A stretch of 64,000 nucleotides of DNA from Hymenobacter sp. APR13 (GCF_000737515.1 NZ_CP006587.1:992001-1056000); one strand, 5' to 3'. Numbered from the stretch's first letter, positions 16,102 through 24,879 are shown. Notes: a model not told the origin generated them from the letters alone. Made by a program: numbers and translations.

Positions 16102-17232
16102 ATGACCTTCGACTTAGTAACGCAAGACCCGCACACCAAAGCCCGCGCCGGGGTGGTGCACACGGCGCACGGCGCCATCGAAACGCCCATTTTCATGCCC
16201 GTCGGGACGGCCGGCACGGTGAAGGCCGTGCAGCAGCGCGACCTCAAGGACGAGGTGCAGGCCCAGATCATCCTCGGCAACACCTACCACCTCTACCTGC
16301 GCCCGGGCCTCGACGTGCTCAGCAAGGCCGGCGGCCTGCACAAGTTCAACGGCTGGGACCGGCCCATCCTCACCGACTCGGGCGGCTACCAAGTGTACTC
16401 GCTTTCGGGAACGCGCAAGATCAAGGAGGAGGGCGTGAAGTTCCGCTCACACATCGACGGCTCGCAGCACCTGTTCAGCCCGGAGGGCGTGATGGACATT
16501 CAGCGCACCATCGGGGCCGACATCATCATGGCCTTCGACGAGTGCACGCCCTGGCCCTGCGAGTACGACTACGCCGCCCGCTCCCTCGACATGACCCACC
16601 GCTGGCTGAAGCGCTGCATTGCGCGCTTCGACAGCACCGAGGGCCACTATGGCTACCAGCAGACCCTGTTTCCGATTGTGCAGGGCTCTACGTTCAAAGA
16701 CCTGCGCGTGCGCTCGGCCGAGTTCATTGCCGAGCAGGGGCGCGAGGGCAACGCCATCGGGGGGCTGAGCGTGGGCGAGCCGGCCGAGATGATGTATGAG
16801 ATGACCGAAATCGTCTGCGACATCCTGCCCAAAGACAAGCCGCGCTACCTGATGGGCGTGGGCACGCCGGCCAATATTCTGGAAAACATTGCGTTGGGCG
16901 TAGACATGTTTGACTGCGTGATGCCGACCCGCAACGCCCGCAACGGCATGCTGTTCACCACCCAGGGCATTATGAACGTCACCAACAAGAAATGGGAGCA
17001 GGACTTCTCGCCGATTGACGCCGAGCTGGGCGGCCACGTCAGCACGTTCTACTCGCGCAGCTACCTGCGGCACCTGTTCCAGAGCAAGGAAATGCTGGGC
17101 CCGCAGCTGGCCTCCATCCACAACCTGAGCTTCTACCTGTGGCTGGTGAAGCAGGCCCGGGAGCAAATCCTGGCCGGCACCTTCCGCGAGTGGAAGGAGA
17201 AGATGGTGAAGCAGGTGATGACGCGGCTGTAA
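16102..17232 (+). CDS. tgt: queuine/preQ1 tRNA-ribosyltransferase
   Basis: Exchanges guanine-34 for the preQ1 base in tRNAs with GUN anticodons. The conserved active-site stretch LTDSGGYQVYSLSGTRKI, the IGGLSVGEP loop and FDCVMPTRNARNG are present. At 376 residues it has normal length. Unusually, the C-terminal CxCxxC part of the zinc site is absent: the aligned segment reads AELGGHVSTFYS, while the later SIHNL histidine remains. This appears to be a lineage trait in Bacteroidota rather than damage. Confidence 0.95.
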   Translation: MTFDLVTQDPHTKARAGVVHTAHGAIETPIFMPVGTAGTVKAVQQRDLKDEVQAQIILGNTYHLYLRPGLDVLSKAGGLHKFNGWDRPILTDSGGYQVYSLSGTRKIKEEGVKFRSHIDGSQHLFSPEGVMDIQRTIGADIIMAFDECTPWPCEYDYAARSLDMTHRWLKRCIARFDSTEGHYGYQQTLFPIVQGSTFKDLRVRSAEFIAEQGREGNAIGGLSVGEPAEMMYEMTEIVCDILPKDKPRYLMGVGTPANILENIALGVDMFDCVMPTRNARNGMLFTTQGIMNVTNKKWEQDFSPIDAELGGHVSTFYSRSYLRHLFQSKEMLGPQLASIHNLSFYLWLVKQAREQILAGTFREWKEKMVKQVMTRL

Positions 17233-17301
17233 ATCGCTGATTTGCGCTGATTAGTCGTGATTTCGCTGATTTTCGCCTTTTGACAGTTGCATTACCGCAA
17301 C

Positions 17302-17412
17302 AGCTAGCTTCGTTGCTGGTGCTTGGTGCTTCGTTGTCTGCCCGATAACAGGCTGTACAAGCAACCACAACACGCAGATAGCTAAGCACCGAGCACTAAC
17401 AACGAAGCACTA
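17302..17412. repeat. fold-back repeat between tgt and the LptF/G-type gene
   Basis: The arm 17302-17340 pairs imperfectly with 17375-17412 (CTTCGTTG, GTGCTTGGTGCTT words). The gap also holds direct CGCTGATTT repeats at 17236-17275. The right arm ends 2 nt before the next start codon. Similar TTCGTTGTT words occur inside nadE at about 3650-3685. Confidence 0.65.
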
Positions 17413-17414
17413 TT

Positions 17415-18491
17415 GTGAAGATTCTCGATAAATACATTCTGCAGAAATTCCTCACGGCCTTCTTCTTCACGGTGGTGGTGCTGGTGATGGTAATTTGCGT
17501 GATTGACTTCACGGAGAAAAACGACGACTTCATCCAGCACAACCTGGGCGCGAAGCAGATTATCCTGGAGTATTACGTGAACCTGTTTCCGTACTACGCC
17601 AACCTGCTCTCCCCTATCACCGTGTTCATTGCGGTGGTGTTCGTGACGGCGCAGTTGGCGGCGCGCACCGAAATCGTGGCCATTCTGGCCTCGGGCGTGA
17701 GCTTCAAGCGGCTGCTGGTGCCCTACCTGATGGGCAGCCTTGTGCTGGGCGTGGCCACCATTGCCCTCACCGGCTGGATCATTCCGTACGCCAACAAGAC
17801 GCGGGTGGAGTTTGAGCGGAAGTACGTCAAGAACCCCTACCGCTTTAAGGGCCGCGACGTGCACATGAAGATCGGGCCGAGCACCTATGCCTTCATGGAG
17901 AGCTACGACAACGTCAACAACATCGGCTACAAGTTTGCGCTCGAAACCATTGAGGGCACGCTGCTCAAGCGCCGCATGACGGCCGAGGCCATCACCTGGG
18001 ACTCGACGAAGCGGGCCTGGCGCCTCACGCCGCAGCTGGTGCGCACGTTTCGGGGACAGAAGGAAACGCTGCTGGCACTACCCGCCCGCGACACCACGCT
18101 CAACCTCTACCCCAAAGACTTCGCCAGCACCTACCGCCTGAGCGAAACCATGACCCTGCCCGAGCTGAACCGCTACATCCGGCAGAAGATAGAACGCGGC
18201 TCCGACGACACCCAGGTGTACCTGAGCGAAAAATACGAGCGGTACGCCTACCCCTACGCCATCTTCATCCTCACCGTCATCGGCGTGATTATGAGCGCCC
18301 GCAAGAGCCGCGCGGGCGTGGGCGGGCAGATTGCGCTGGGCTTCGTGCTGGCCTTCGTGTTCATCATCTTCGTGATTCTGAGCCGCAATCTGGCGGCTGT
18401 GGGCACCCTCTCGCCGCTGCTCGCCGCCTGGGTTCCCAGCATCCTGTTCACCGGCGTCGGGCTGGTGCTCTACCGGGTGGTGCCGCGCTAG
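17415..18491 (+). CDS. LptF/LptG-type permease (YjgP/YjgQ family)
   Basis: Inner-membrane subunit of the LptBFG ABC transporter that extracts lipopolysaccharide. The 358-residue protein has the family layout: N-terminal helix after MKILDKYILQKFLTAFFFTV, a helix pair including LLSPITVFIAVVFVTAQLAA, a periplasmic beta-rich domain (about residues 130-265), and C-terminal helices from YPYAIFILTVIGVIMSARK. The start is GTG at 17415. Which of LptF or LptG it represents cannot be told from one gene. Confidence 0.9.
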   Translation: MKILDKYILQKFLTAFFFTVVVLVMVICVIDFTEKNDDFIQHNLGAKQIILEYYVNLFPYYANLLSPITVFIAVVFVTAQLAARTEIVAILASGVSFKRLLVPYLMGSLVLGVATIALTGWIIPYANKTRVEFERKYVKNPYRFKGRDVHMKIGPSTYAFMESYDNVNNIGYKFALETIEGTLLKRRMTAEAITWDSTKRAWRLTPQLVRTFRGQKETLLALPARDTTLNLYPKDFASTYRLSETMTLPELNRYIRQKIERGSDDTQVYLSEKYERYAYPYAIFILTVIGVIMSARKSRAGVGGQIALGFVLAFVFIIFVILSRNLAAVGTLSPLLAAWVPSILFTGVGLVLYRVVPR

Positions 18492-18493
18492 AA

Positions 18494-18606
18494 GAGTAAC
18501 TGAGTAAGGGAGTAGCTGAGTAAGGACTCCTTGCCGGAAAGCCTACTCAGTTACTCAGCTGCCCAGTTAACCGATTTTACTCAGCTACTCCCTTACTCAG
18601 TTACTC
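18494..18606. repeat. perfect 30-bp fold-back repeat
   Basis: Arms 18494-18523 and 18577-18606 are exactly complementary over 30 nt and are made of GAGTAACTGAGTAAGG words, with more partial copies in the loop. The element fills the gap exactly: the left arm starts 2 nt after the permease stop and the right arm ends 1 nt before the next ATG. Confidence 0.9.
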
Positions 18607-18607
18607 C

Positions 18608-19546
18608 ATGCTGAAAGACTACCTCCGCCTGCATTTCATCGTCCTGCTTTGGGGCTTCACGGCCATTCTGGGCAAGCTGATATCGGTGCCGCCGGTGGAG
18701 CTGGTGTTTTGGCGTACGCTGCTGGCGGCCTCGGGGCTGGCGGTGCTGCTGGTGGCGCGGCGGCAGCCCTGGCGCGTGGCCGGCCGCGAGGCGCTGAAGA
18801 TGCTGGGCATCGGGGCGCTGGTGGCCGCCCACTGGATTACGTTTTTTCTGGCCGCGCGCCTCTCCTCGGTGAGCGTGTGTTTGGCCGGCATGGCCACGCT
18901 GGCGCTCTGGACCTCGCTGCTGGAGCCGCTGGTACTGTGGCGGCGGGTGCGCCTGTATGAAGTCGGGCTGGGGCTGCTGACGATGGTGGGGCTGTACCTG
19001 GTGTCGCAGGCCGAGCTGGACCAGATGGCGGGCTTGCTGGTGGCCATTGTGTCGGCGGGGCTGTCGGCGCTGTTCAGCGTGCTCAACTCAAAGCTGGTGA
19101 AGCGCCACACCCCGTTTCAGCTCACGCTCTACGAAATGACCGGCGCCTGCCTGAGCATCGTGCTGTTTATGCCCCTCTACAGCCGCTACTTCACCGACGG
19201 CCAAGGCATGCAGCTGGGTTTGCAGGGCCTCGACTGGCTGTGGCTGCTGCTGCTGGCCGGCGTGTGCACGGTGTATGCGTTTTCCACGTCGGTGGAGCTG
19301 ATGAAGCGCATTTCGGCCTTCGTCGTGAACCTGACCATCAACCTGGAGCCGGTGTACGGCATTCTGCTGGCCGTGCTGATGTACACGCTGCGCATCCCCG
19401 GCTTCGGGCAGGAAAAGCTGTCCACCGGCTTCTACCTGGGCACCGTGGTCATCCTGCTCAGCGTGCTCATCCACCCCGTCCTCGACCAATGGATGAAACG
19501 CCGCCAGCGCAAAGCTGAAGCCGCCGAGGTGTTGGTGGGCAAGTAG
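18608..19546 (+). CDS. EamA/DMT family transporter
   Basis: A 312-residue inner-membrane protein with ten predicted helices in two EamA halves, each beginning with a short helix-loop (LLWGFTAILGKLISVPPVEL; YEMTGACLSIVLFM). Drug/metabolite exporters of this family move small metabolites; the substrate cannot be inferred. A basic C-terminal tail (MKRRQRK) follows the last helix. It starts directly after a fold-back repeat. Confidence 0.9.
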   Translation: MLKDYLRLHFIVLLWGFTAILGKLISVPPVELVFWRTLLAASGLAVLLVARRQPWRVAGREALKMLGIGALVAAHWITFFLAARLSSVSVCLAGMATLALWTSLLEPLVLWRRVRLYEVGLGLLTMVGLYLVSQAELDQMAGLLVAIVSAGLSALFSVLNSKLVKRHTPFQLTLYEMTGACLSIVLFMPLYSRYFTDGQGMQLGLQGLDWLWLLLLAGVCTVYAFSTSVELMKRISAFVVNLTINLEPVYGILLAVLMYTLRIPGFGQEKLSTGFYLGTVVILLSVLIHPVLDQWMKRRQRKAEAAEVLVGK

Positions 19547-19564
19547 CGCGGCAGTAGCACAATC

Positions 19565-19592
19565 GTAGCGCGAACTACAAAGTTCGCGCTAC
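19565..19592. repeat. GTAGCGCGAACT hairpin
   Basis: Twelve-base perfect arms (19565-19576 and 19581-19592) with a 4-nt loop lie between the convergent EamA and ispE genes. It may serve as a shared terminator. Confidence 0.7.
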
Positions 19593-19599
19593 TGCTGTA

Positions 19600-20421
19600 T
19601 TACAGCCGCCCGCGCCACACCTGATACTCCGCCGGCAGCTCCAGGAGCGGTGGCAGCTCCAAGCCAGGAAACAGGCCATACACGGCCGAACCGGAGCCGG
19701 ACAGGCTGGCGTAGGCGGCTCCGGCGGCGTATAGCTGGGCTTTGATGTCGCCGAGCACGGGGTACACCGGCGTCAGGGCGTCCTCGAAATCGTTGCTGAC
19801 GGTGTCGCGCCAGGTGCTGAGGGGCTGGGCCAGGGCCGTGCGCAGGTCGTGGCGCGGGGTGCGGGGCTGCACGCGGCCATACGCTTCGGCGGTGCTGATG
19901 TGCAGGCCGGGGTACACTACCAGGCAGGCCATGCCGTTCAGGTCCAGCGAAACGGGCTCGAAAATGTCACCTTTCTCGTAGGCGAAAACCGGCTTGTTTT
20001 CAATGAAAAACGCGCAGTCGGAGCCCAGCCGGCGGGCGTAGCTTTCCAGGGTTTCGGCGGGCAGGTTCAGCGCAAACTGCTCGTTGAGGGCCCGCAGCGC
20101 AAACGCCGCATCGGCCGAACCGCCGCCCAGCCCGGCCCCGATGGGCACCACCTTGTGCAGGTGCAGCTTCACGGGCGGTAGGTCGAAATCGGCCTGCAGC
20201 AGCTCGTAGGCCCGCACGCAGAGGTTGGTGGCCGGGTCGCCGGGGATGGGCAGGCCGGTGAGCGTGAGGGCCGTGTCGGCGCCGGCGGGGGCGGGCAGCA
20301 CCTCCAGCGCATCCGTCCAGGGCAGCGGCACAAACACCGATTCGAGGTTGCGGAAGCCGTCGGGCCGCTGGCCGGTGATGTACAGGCCCAGGTTGAGTTT
20401 GGCGTTCGGAAAAACGAGCAT
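19600..20421 (-). CDS. ispE: 4-diphosphocytidyl-2-C-methyl-D-erythritol kinase
   Basis: GHMP-family kinase of the MEP isoprenoid pathway. The N-terminus FPNAKLNLGLYITGQRPDGF is diagnostic; the ATP-binding GHMP motif PIGAGLGGGSADAAF lies near residues 90-104; the C-terminal SLSGSGSAVYGLF glycine loop is present. At 273 residues it has normal length. It is transcribed away from the amino-sugar cluster. Confidence 0.95.
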   Translation of the reverse strand: MLVFPNAKLNLGLYITGQRPDGFRNLESVFVPLPWTDALEVLPAPAGADTALTLTGLPIPGDPATNLCVRAYELLQADFDLPPVKLHLHKVVPIGAGLGGGSADAAFALRALNEQFALNLPAETLESYARRLGSDCAFFIENKPVFAYEKGDIFEPVSLDLNGMACLVVYPGLHISTAEAYGRVQPRTPRHDLRTALAQPLSTWRDTVSNDFEDALTPVYPVLGDIKAQLYAAGAAYASLSGSGSAVYGLFPGLELPPLLELPAEYQVWRGRL

Positions 20422-20425
20422 GGCG

Positions 20426-20445
20426 CAAATGTAGTGCTAGCTTTG
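20426..20445. promoter_or_regulatory. back-to-back -7 elements for ispE and the sugar cluster
   Basis: The minus strand has TACATTTG at 20426-20433, only 4 nt before the ispE ATG, so its mRNA would be leaderless or nearly so. The plus strand has TAGCTTTG at 20438-20445, serving the sugar transferase gene with a long leader. Confidence 0.45.
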
Positions 20446-20586
20446 CGGATGCGGCGGCCCACGCAGCCGGCATTTTTTTCTGTTGCAAGCACTGCCCGCA
20501 CCGCCATTTTTTCGTTAGTTGAGCTGCCCCCGGCCAAAGGAGCTGGCCACTGCCGTTTCACAAACCACTCTTCCTGCTGCCCGCGT

Positions 20587-21216
20587 ATGTCTCTTGCCGC
20601 CACCTGGTACCGCCGCTGGGGCAAGCGCCTGCTGGACGTAGCGCTGGCCGGGCCGCTGCTGCTGCTGGCGCTGCCGGTGCTGCTGCCCGTGGCGCTGGCG
20701 CTGGCTGCCCAGAACGGCGGGCCGTGGCTGTTTCGGCAGGCGCGCCCCGGCCGGCACGGGCAGCTTTTCACGCTCTACAAGCTTCAGACCATGACCTCCA
20801 CCCGCGACGCCCACGGCCAGCTGCTGCCCGATGCCGCGCGCCTGCCGCGCCTGGGCCGCTGGGTGCGCGCCACCAGCCTCGATGAGCTGCCCCAGCTCTG
20901 GAACGTGCTGCGCGGCCACCTCAGCCTGATCGGGCCCCGGCCGCTGCTGCCCGAGTACCTGCCGCTGTACTCTGCCACGCAGGCCCGCCGCCACGAGGTA
21001 CGGCCCGGCATTACGGGCTGGGCCCAGGTGAACGGCCGCAATGCCATCAGCTGGGAACAGAAGTTTCTGTACGACGTCTGGTACGTCGACCACCTCAGTC
21101 TGGGCCTCGACCTGCGGATTCTGCTGCGCACGGCCGGGCGCGTGCTGGGTGCCCAGGGCATCACGGCAGCCGGCCAGGCTACCACCGAAGCCTTCCGGGG
21201 CTCTTCTTCCGTTTGA
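20587..21216 (+). CDS. undecaprenyl-phosphate sugar phosphotransferase (PglC-type sugar transferase)
   Basis: Monotopic phosphoglycosyl transferase that loads a nucleotide-sugar-1-phosphate onto the lipid carrier. The N-terminal reentrant hydrophobic segment follows KRLLDVALAGP. The family core is present: FTLYKLQTM, the TSLDELPQLWNVL catalytic region, SLIGPRPLLPEYLPLY, and the ITGWAQVNGRN motif. The ATG at 20587 gives 209 residues, the size of minimal PglC enzymes; the frame is open further upstream but is unlike the family. It is followed without gap by the acetyltransferase (TGATG overlap). Confidence 0.92.
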   Translation: MSLAATWYRRWGKRLLDVALAGPLLLLALPVLLPVALALAAQNGGPWLFRQARPGRHGQLFTLYKLQTMTSTRDAHGQLLPDAARLPRLGRWVRATSLDELPQLWNVLRGHLSLIGPRPLLPEYLPLYSATQARRHEVRPGITGWAQVNGRNAISWEQKFLYDVWYVDHLSLGLDLRILLRTAGRVLGAQGITAAGQATTEAFRGSSSV

Positions 21217-21914
21217 TGCACGCCATGCCCGTTTCTGCCTATCCTGCTCCTGCTGCACCGCTGGCACCGCTCGTCATTTTTGGCGCGGGCGGGCTGGGGC
21301 GCGAAGTACTGATGCTGGTTCACCAGATCAATGCCGCCGCGCCCACCTGGCATATTATGGGGTTTTATGACGATGCGCCCTCCGCAGCCGGTGCTGCCCT
21401 GCATGGCCTCCCCTACCTCGGCACCGCCGCCGACCTGAACGCCGCGCCCGGGCCGCTGCACGTGGCCGTGGCGGTAGGCAGCAGCCGCAGCCGCGCCGCC
21501 GTGGTAGCCCGCCTCACCTCGCCGCGCCTCTCCTTTCCCACGCTGATTCATCCGGGCGTGGCCTGCGCCCCGTATCAGCGGTTGCAGCTGGGGGCCGGCT
21601 GCATCATCAGCCAGGGCTGCATCCTCACCTGCGACATCACGCTGGGCCGCCACGTGCTGCTCAACCTGGGCTGCACCATCGGCCACGACGCCGTGCTGGA
21701 AGATGGCTGCTCGCTGATGCCGCACGCCAACGTGGGCGGCGAGGCCCACCTGGGCGCGGGTGTCTACCTCGGCACCAACGCCACCGTCCTCCACCAGGTG
21801 CGGATTGGGGCGGGCACCATCTTGGGCGCGGGCGCCGTAGCCATCCGCGACCTGCCAGCGCACTGCACGGCTGTGGGCGTGCCGGCTCAAATTATCAAAC
21901 CGCATGTAGCATAA
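21216..21914 (+). CDS. PglD/NeuD-type amino-sugar acetyltransferase
   Basis: The N-terminal Rossmann-like half begins with LVIFGAGGLGREVLMLVHQI. The C-terminal half is a left-handed beta helix of hexapeptide repeats (GAGCIISQGCILTCDITLG, VLLNLGCTIGHDAVLEDGCS), carrying the catalytic histidine in TIGHD. It transfers acetyl from acetyl-CoA to a UDP-4-amino-sugar. The start codon overlaps the sugar transferase stop by one base. It sits with an aminotransferase downstream, as in bacillosamine-type pathways. Confidence 0.9.
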   Translation: MHAMPVSAYPAPAAPLAPLVIFGAGGLGREVLMLVHQINAAAPTWHIMGFYDDAPSAAGAALHGLPYLGTAADLNAAPGPLHVAVAVGSSRSRAAVVARLTSPRLSFPTLIHPGVACAPYQRLQLGAGCIISQGCILTCDITLGRHVLLNLGCTIGHDAVLEDGCSLMPHANVGGEAHLGAGVYLGTNATVLHQVRIGAGTILGAGAVAIRDLPAHCTAVGVPAQIIKPHVA

Positions 21915-22043
21915 CCCCGCCCGTTGCCGTTTACGTTTTGCTATAAACACCTATTCCACTACCTGAGAATGGCGGCCTGCCGGCCCTGTTTTCGTGTTTC
22001 CCCGCTTACAGTTCAGGCCAGAGCCTGAGCTATACTTTCTCCG

Positions 22044-23201
22044 ATGCGCAGCCAGGATTACGACCGAATTTACCTTTCCCCGCCCCACCTCGGCCGCCAC
22101 GAGCTGAACTACCTGCACAAGGCCATCGAAGACAACTGGGTGGCCCCGGCCGGCCCGAATCTGGATGGGTTTGAGCGCGACATCTGCGAGTTTACGGGCG
22201 CGGCGCACTGCGTGGCCCTCACCTCGGGCACGGCCGCCATTCACCTGGGGCTGCGGCTGCTGGGCGTCGGCCCCGGCGACACGGTGCTGTGCCCGTCGTT
22301 CACGTTCGTAGCCACCGCCAACCCCATCAGCTACCTCGGAGCCACGCCGGTTTTCGTGGATAGCGAAGCCACCACTTGGAACCTGTGCCCGCAGCGGCTG
22401 CGCGAGGCCATCGAGGCTGACCTTGGGCAGGGCCGACGCCCCAAAGCCCTCATCATCGTGCATCTGTACGGCATGCCGTGTCAGCTGCGCGAAATCCTGG
22501 CCGTAGCCGCCGAATTCGACATTCCGGTGCTGGAAGATGCCGCCGAAGCCCTGGGCGCCCGCTACGACGGCCAGCCGCTGGGCACCTTCGGGGCGGTGGG
22601 CGTTTTCTCGTTCAACGGCAACAAGATCCTGACCACCAGCGGCGGCGGCGCCCTTATCACTAATAGCAAAGAATGGGACAAAAAGGCCCGTTTCTGGGCC
22701 ACGCAGGCCAAAGACGATGCCCCGCACTACCAGCACTCCGAGCTGGGCTACAACTACCGCCTCAGCAACCTGCTGGCCGGTATCGGGCGCGGCCAGATGG
22801 GGCTGCTGGATGACCGGGTGAAAAAGCGCCGCGAGATATTCAGCTGGTACCAGAAGCACCTGGCCGACCTGCCGGGCCTGTCCTTTGGCCCGACTGAGCC
22901 CGCCGGAGGCCGCGCCAACCGTTGGCTGACCTGCGTGCTGCTCGACCCCGCCCAAACCACCGTCACGCCGGAGCTGCTGCGGCAGCACCTGGAGGCGCGC
23001 AACATCGAGAGCCGGCCGCTGTGGAAGCCGCTGCACCTGCAGCCGCTTTTTGCCGACGTGCACATGTTCGGCGGCCATGTCTGCGCCGGTTTGTTCGCCC
23101 ACGGCCTGTGCCTGCCTTCGGGCTCGGCTCTTACGGAAGCCGACCTGCAGCGCGTGGCCGAAACCATCCGCGACGCCTACGCCTGCCACCACCGCGCCTG
23201 A
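22044..23201 (+). CDS. DegT/DnrJ/EryC1/StrS aminotransferase (PglE-like)
   Basis: PLP-dependent sugar aminotransferase that makes UDP-4-amino-sugars. The 385-residue protein has the N-terminal DRIYLSPPHLGRHELNY, the cofactor-binding TSGTAAIHLGLRLL and EDAAEALGARYDG, and the Schiff-base lysine in FSFNGNKILTTSGGG near residue 193. With the preceding two genes it forms a bacillosamine-like set, but the UDP-sugar 4,6-dehydratase (PglF) is not in the window. A decayed copy of its 3' end lies 1.8 kb downstream. Confidence 0.93.
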   Translation: MRSQDYDRIYLSPPHLGRHELNYLHKAIEDNWVAPAGPNLDGFERDICEFTGAAHCVALTSGTAAIHLGLRLLGVGPGDTVLCPSFTFVATANPISYLGATPVFVDSEATTWNLCPQRLREAIEADLGQGRRPKALIIVHLYGMPCQLREILAVAAEFDIPVLEDAAEALGARYDGQPLGTFGAVGVFSFNGNKILTTSGGGALITNSKEWDKKARFWATQAKDDAPHYQHSELGYNYRLSNLLAGIGRGQMGLLDDRVKKRREIFSWYQKHLADLPGLSFGPTEPAGGRANRWLTCVLLDPAQTTVTPELLRQHLEARNIESRPLWKPLHLQPLFADVHMFGGHVCAGLFAHGLCLPSGSALTEADLQRVAETIRDAYACHHRA

Positions 23202-23241
23202 AGTCAGCACAATGCCTGGAGTGGTGGCCGCCAAACGCAAA

Positions 23242-23273
23242 CGGGCCGCGCCTGTTGCAGCAGACGCGGCCCG
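23242..23273 (+). terminator. terminator-like hairpin after the aminotransferase
   Basis: A nine-base GC-only stem CGGGCCGCG/CGCGGCCCG encloses a 14-nt loop. No clear T run follows, so factor-assisted termination is possible. Confidence 0.5.
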
Positions 23274-23341
23274 GAAGCAGCTTCGAGCAGGAAAGTGGGG
23301 CCCGGCCGCCGAAAATGGCAAACTGGCCAGCCCACCGCCTG

Positions 23342-24409
23342 TTAGGGGCTAACCAAGTTGAGGCTCAGGTTGAAGTACAATGGGTTGCCCAGCTCGTTTT
23401 CATACAGCGGGTCGTTGTCGCCGCTGGGGTTCTGCTTGCTGAAGGCATCGAAGCGGTAGTTGTAGCGGAAGCCCGCCTGGGCCGACAGCCAGATAAAGCC
23501 CGTCAGCTGGCGCTCGTAGGTGATACGCGGCTTCAGCTCGCCGCGGCGCAGGTACACGTCCTGGCCGTTCACAGGGCCGAGATAGTAGGCGTTGCCTTCC
23601 AGCTCGTAGCCGAGCATGAGCAGCGAGTTGGCCCCGAAGCTGCGCCGCACGTTCACGCGGGCCGGGAAGATGGCCTCCACGCCCCACTTCGGGTTGAAGG
23701 TGCGGAAGTAGTATACCACCGGAATGTGCAGCAGCTGCCCGGCCCGGTAGGTGCGCGTGAGGCCCAGGCCCCACATATACGATTCGCTGGGCTTCCAGCC
23801 GTAGATGGCCGTGCCGCTGTAGGTCAGGGCCTTGCTGCTGATGGCGTCGAAGTTGCGGTAGGTGCCGTTCAGGTCGACGTTGCCCTGCACCAGCAGGAAG
23901 TTCTTGTCGTTGAGCGGCCGGAACACCGTGGCGTTGAAGCCCGTGGAGCGCAGTCCGTCTTCTAGGCGCCGGAACAGCGGCGTGCGCTCGGCATTGGCTA
24001 CCCGCACGCCGGTGTTCCAGTACGTGAGGCCCAGGTTCAGAATCAGGCTGGAATTGGAAATCACCGGGGCATTGAAGCCTAGGCGCAGGCCCGCAAAGCG
24101 GTCCACCTGCTCGGTAACCTTTTGCGGCCCGCCGGTAGTAGGTACCAACGGACCAATAGACGTCAGATCAAAGGGCATCTGGGCCTCATAGCCCACCGAA
24201 ATTAGCTTGGTGGGGCTTTGCAACAGCACCTTCTGGCTGGCATACGGCCGGTTGGCGGTGGCGTCGGCGTTGCCGAAGCTGCTGAAATCTTCCAGCCCCA
24301 GCGAGTCGGCGGGGGCGGTGGGCAGGTCCTGGGCCAGGGCCGGTGCGGCCAGCAACGTGCTCAGCGCCAGCAGGGCGCCGGGAAGCAGAAAACGGGAGAG
24401 ATGCTGCAT
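23342..24409 (-). CDS. outer-membrane beta-barrel protein (resembles DUF6268)
   Basis: A 355-residue exported protein. The signal peptide is MQHLSRFLLPGALLALSTLL with cleavage after APALAQ. The rest is alternating aromatic/polar strands (LILNLGLTYWNTG, TAIYGWKPSESYMWGLGL, WLSAQAGFRYNYRF) and a terminal FNLSLNLVS strand, typical of an outer-membrane barrel. The domain assignment is from memory of similar Bacteroidota proteins. No plug or TonB box is seen. It ends the transcript started by the DUF2147 gene, 4 nt away. Confidence 0.75.
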   Translation of the reverse strand: MQHLSRFLLPGALLALSTLLAAPALAQDLPTAPADSLGLEDFSSFGNADATANRPYASQKVLLQSPTKLISVGYEAQMPFDLTSIGPLVPTTGGPQKVTEQVDRFAGLRLGFNAPVISNSSLILNLGLTYWNTGVRVANAERTPLFRRLEDGLRSTGFNATVFRPLNDKNFLLVQGNVDLNGTYRNFDAISSKALTYSGTAIYGWKPSESYMWGLGLTRTYRAGQLLHIPVVYYFRTFNPKWGVEAIFPARVNVRRSFGANSLLMLGYELEGNAYYLGPVNGQDVYLRRGELKPRITYERQLTGFIWLSAQAGFRYNYRFDAFSKQNPSGDNDPLYENELGNPLYFNLSLNLVSP

Positions 24410-24413
24410 GAGG

Positions 24414-24866
24414 CTACTTCTTTACCTGCCGCTTCCACACGTCGGTCCGGCCGAAGAGCGACACGCCGATATAGCCGCGCACTTCCAGCGTGTTCGGGTC
24501 GGTCAGGGTCATCTCGCAGGAATAGTCGCTACCGTTTTTGGGGTCGTAGATCTGGCCGCCCTCCCACTTGTTTTCCCCGACATACTTGAAGTCGCGCATG
24601 TTCACCAGGCCACGCAAAGGCTTGGTGCGGGCCGATTCGGTGGGGTTGTTGACGTCAGTGCGGGGCGTGCCGTCGGGGTTGTTCATCACTTTCAGCCACA
24701 CAATGCGTCCGAAGTATTTGTCGCCGCTCTTGTAGATCTGAATCATGCCCGTTCCTTCCCCATTTTTCCACACGCCTAGCACAGCGTCCGGGTTATCTGC
24801 CAGGGCGGACACCGCCGTCAGCACAACAAGCAGTAAAGTGAGCAGGCTTTGTTTGATCAGCTTCAT
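24414..24866 (-). CDS. DUF2147 domain-containing exported protein
   Basis: A 150-residue protein with a signal peptide (MKLIKQSLLTLLLVVLTAVS, cleavage near ALA) and the DUF2147 core: AVLGVWKNGEGTGMIQIYK, YFGRIVWLK, a GLVNMRDFKY motif and a final GRTDVWKR strand. The domain is a small beta barrel of unknown function common in Bacteroidota and proteobacteria. It lies 4 nt upstream of the barrel gene on the same strand, so the two likely form an envelope operon. Confidence 0.88.
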   Translation of the reverse strand: MKLIKQSLLTLLLVVLTAVSALADNPDAVLGVWKNGEGTGMIQIYKSGDKYFGRIVWLKVMNNPDGTPRTDVNNPTESARTKPLRGLVNMRDFKYVGENKWEGGQIYDPKNGSDYSCEMTLTDPNTLEVRGYIGVSLFGRTDVWKRQVKK

Positions 24867-24879
24867 AATGGGTACTAGA

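Noticed and set aside
21951..23321. A 456-codon frame antisense to the aminotransferase
   Set aside because: The aminotransferase motifs are complete on the plus strand; the antisense product is low complexity.
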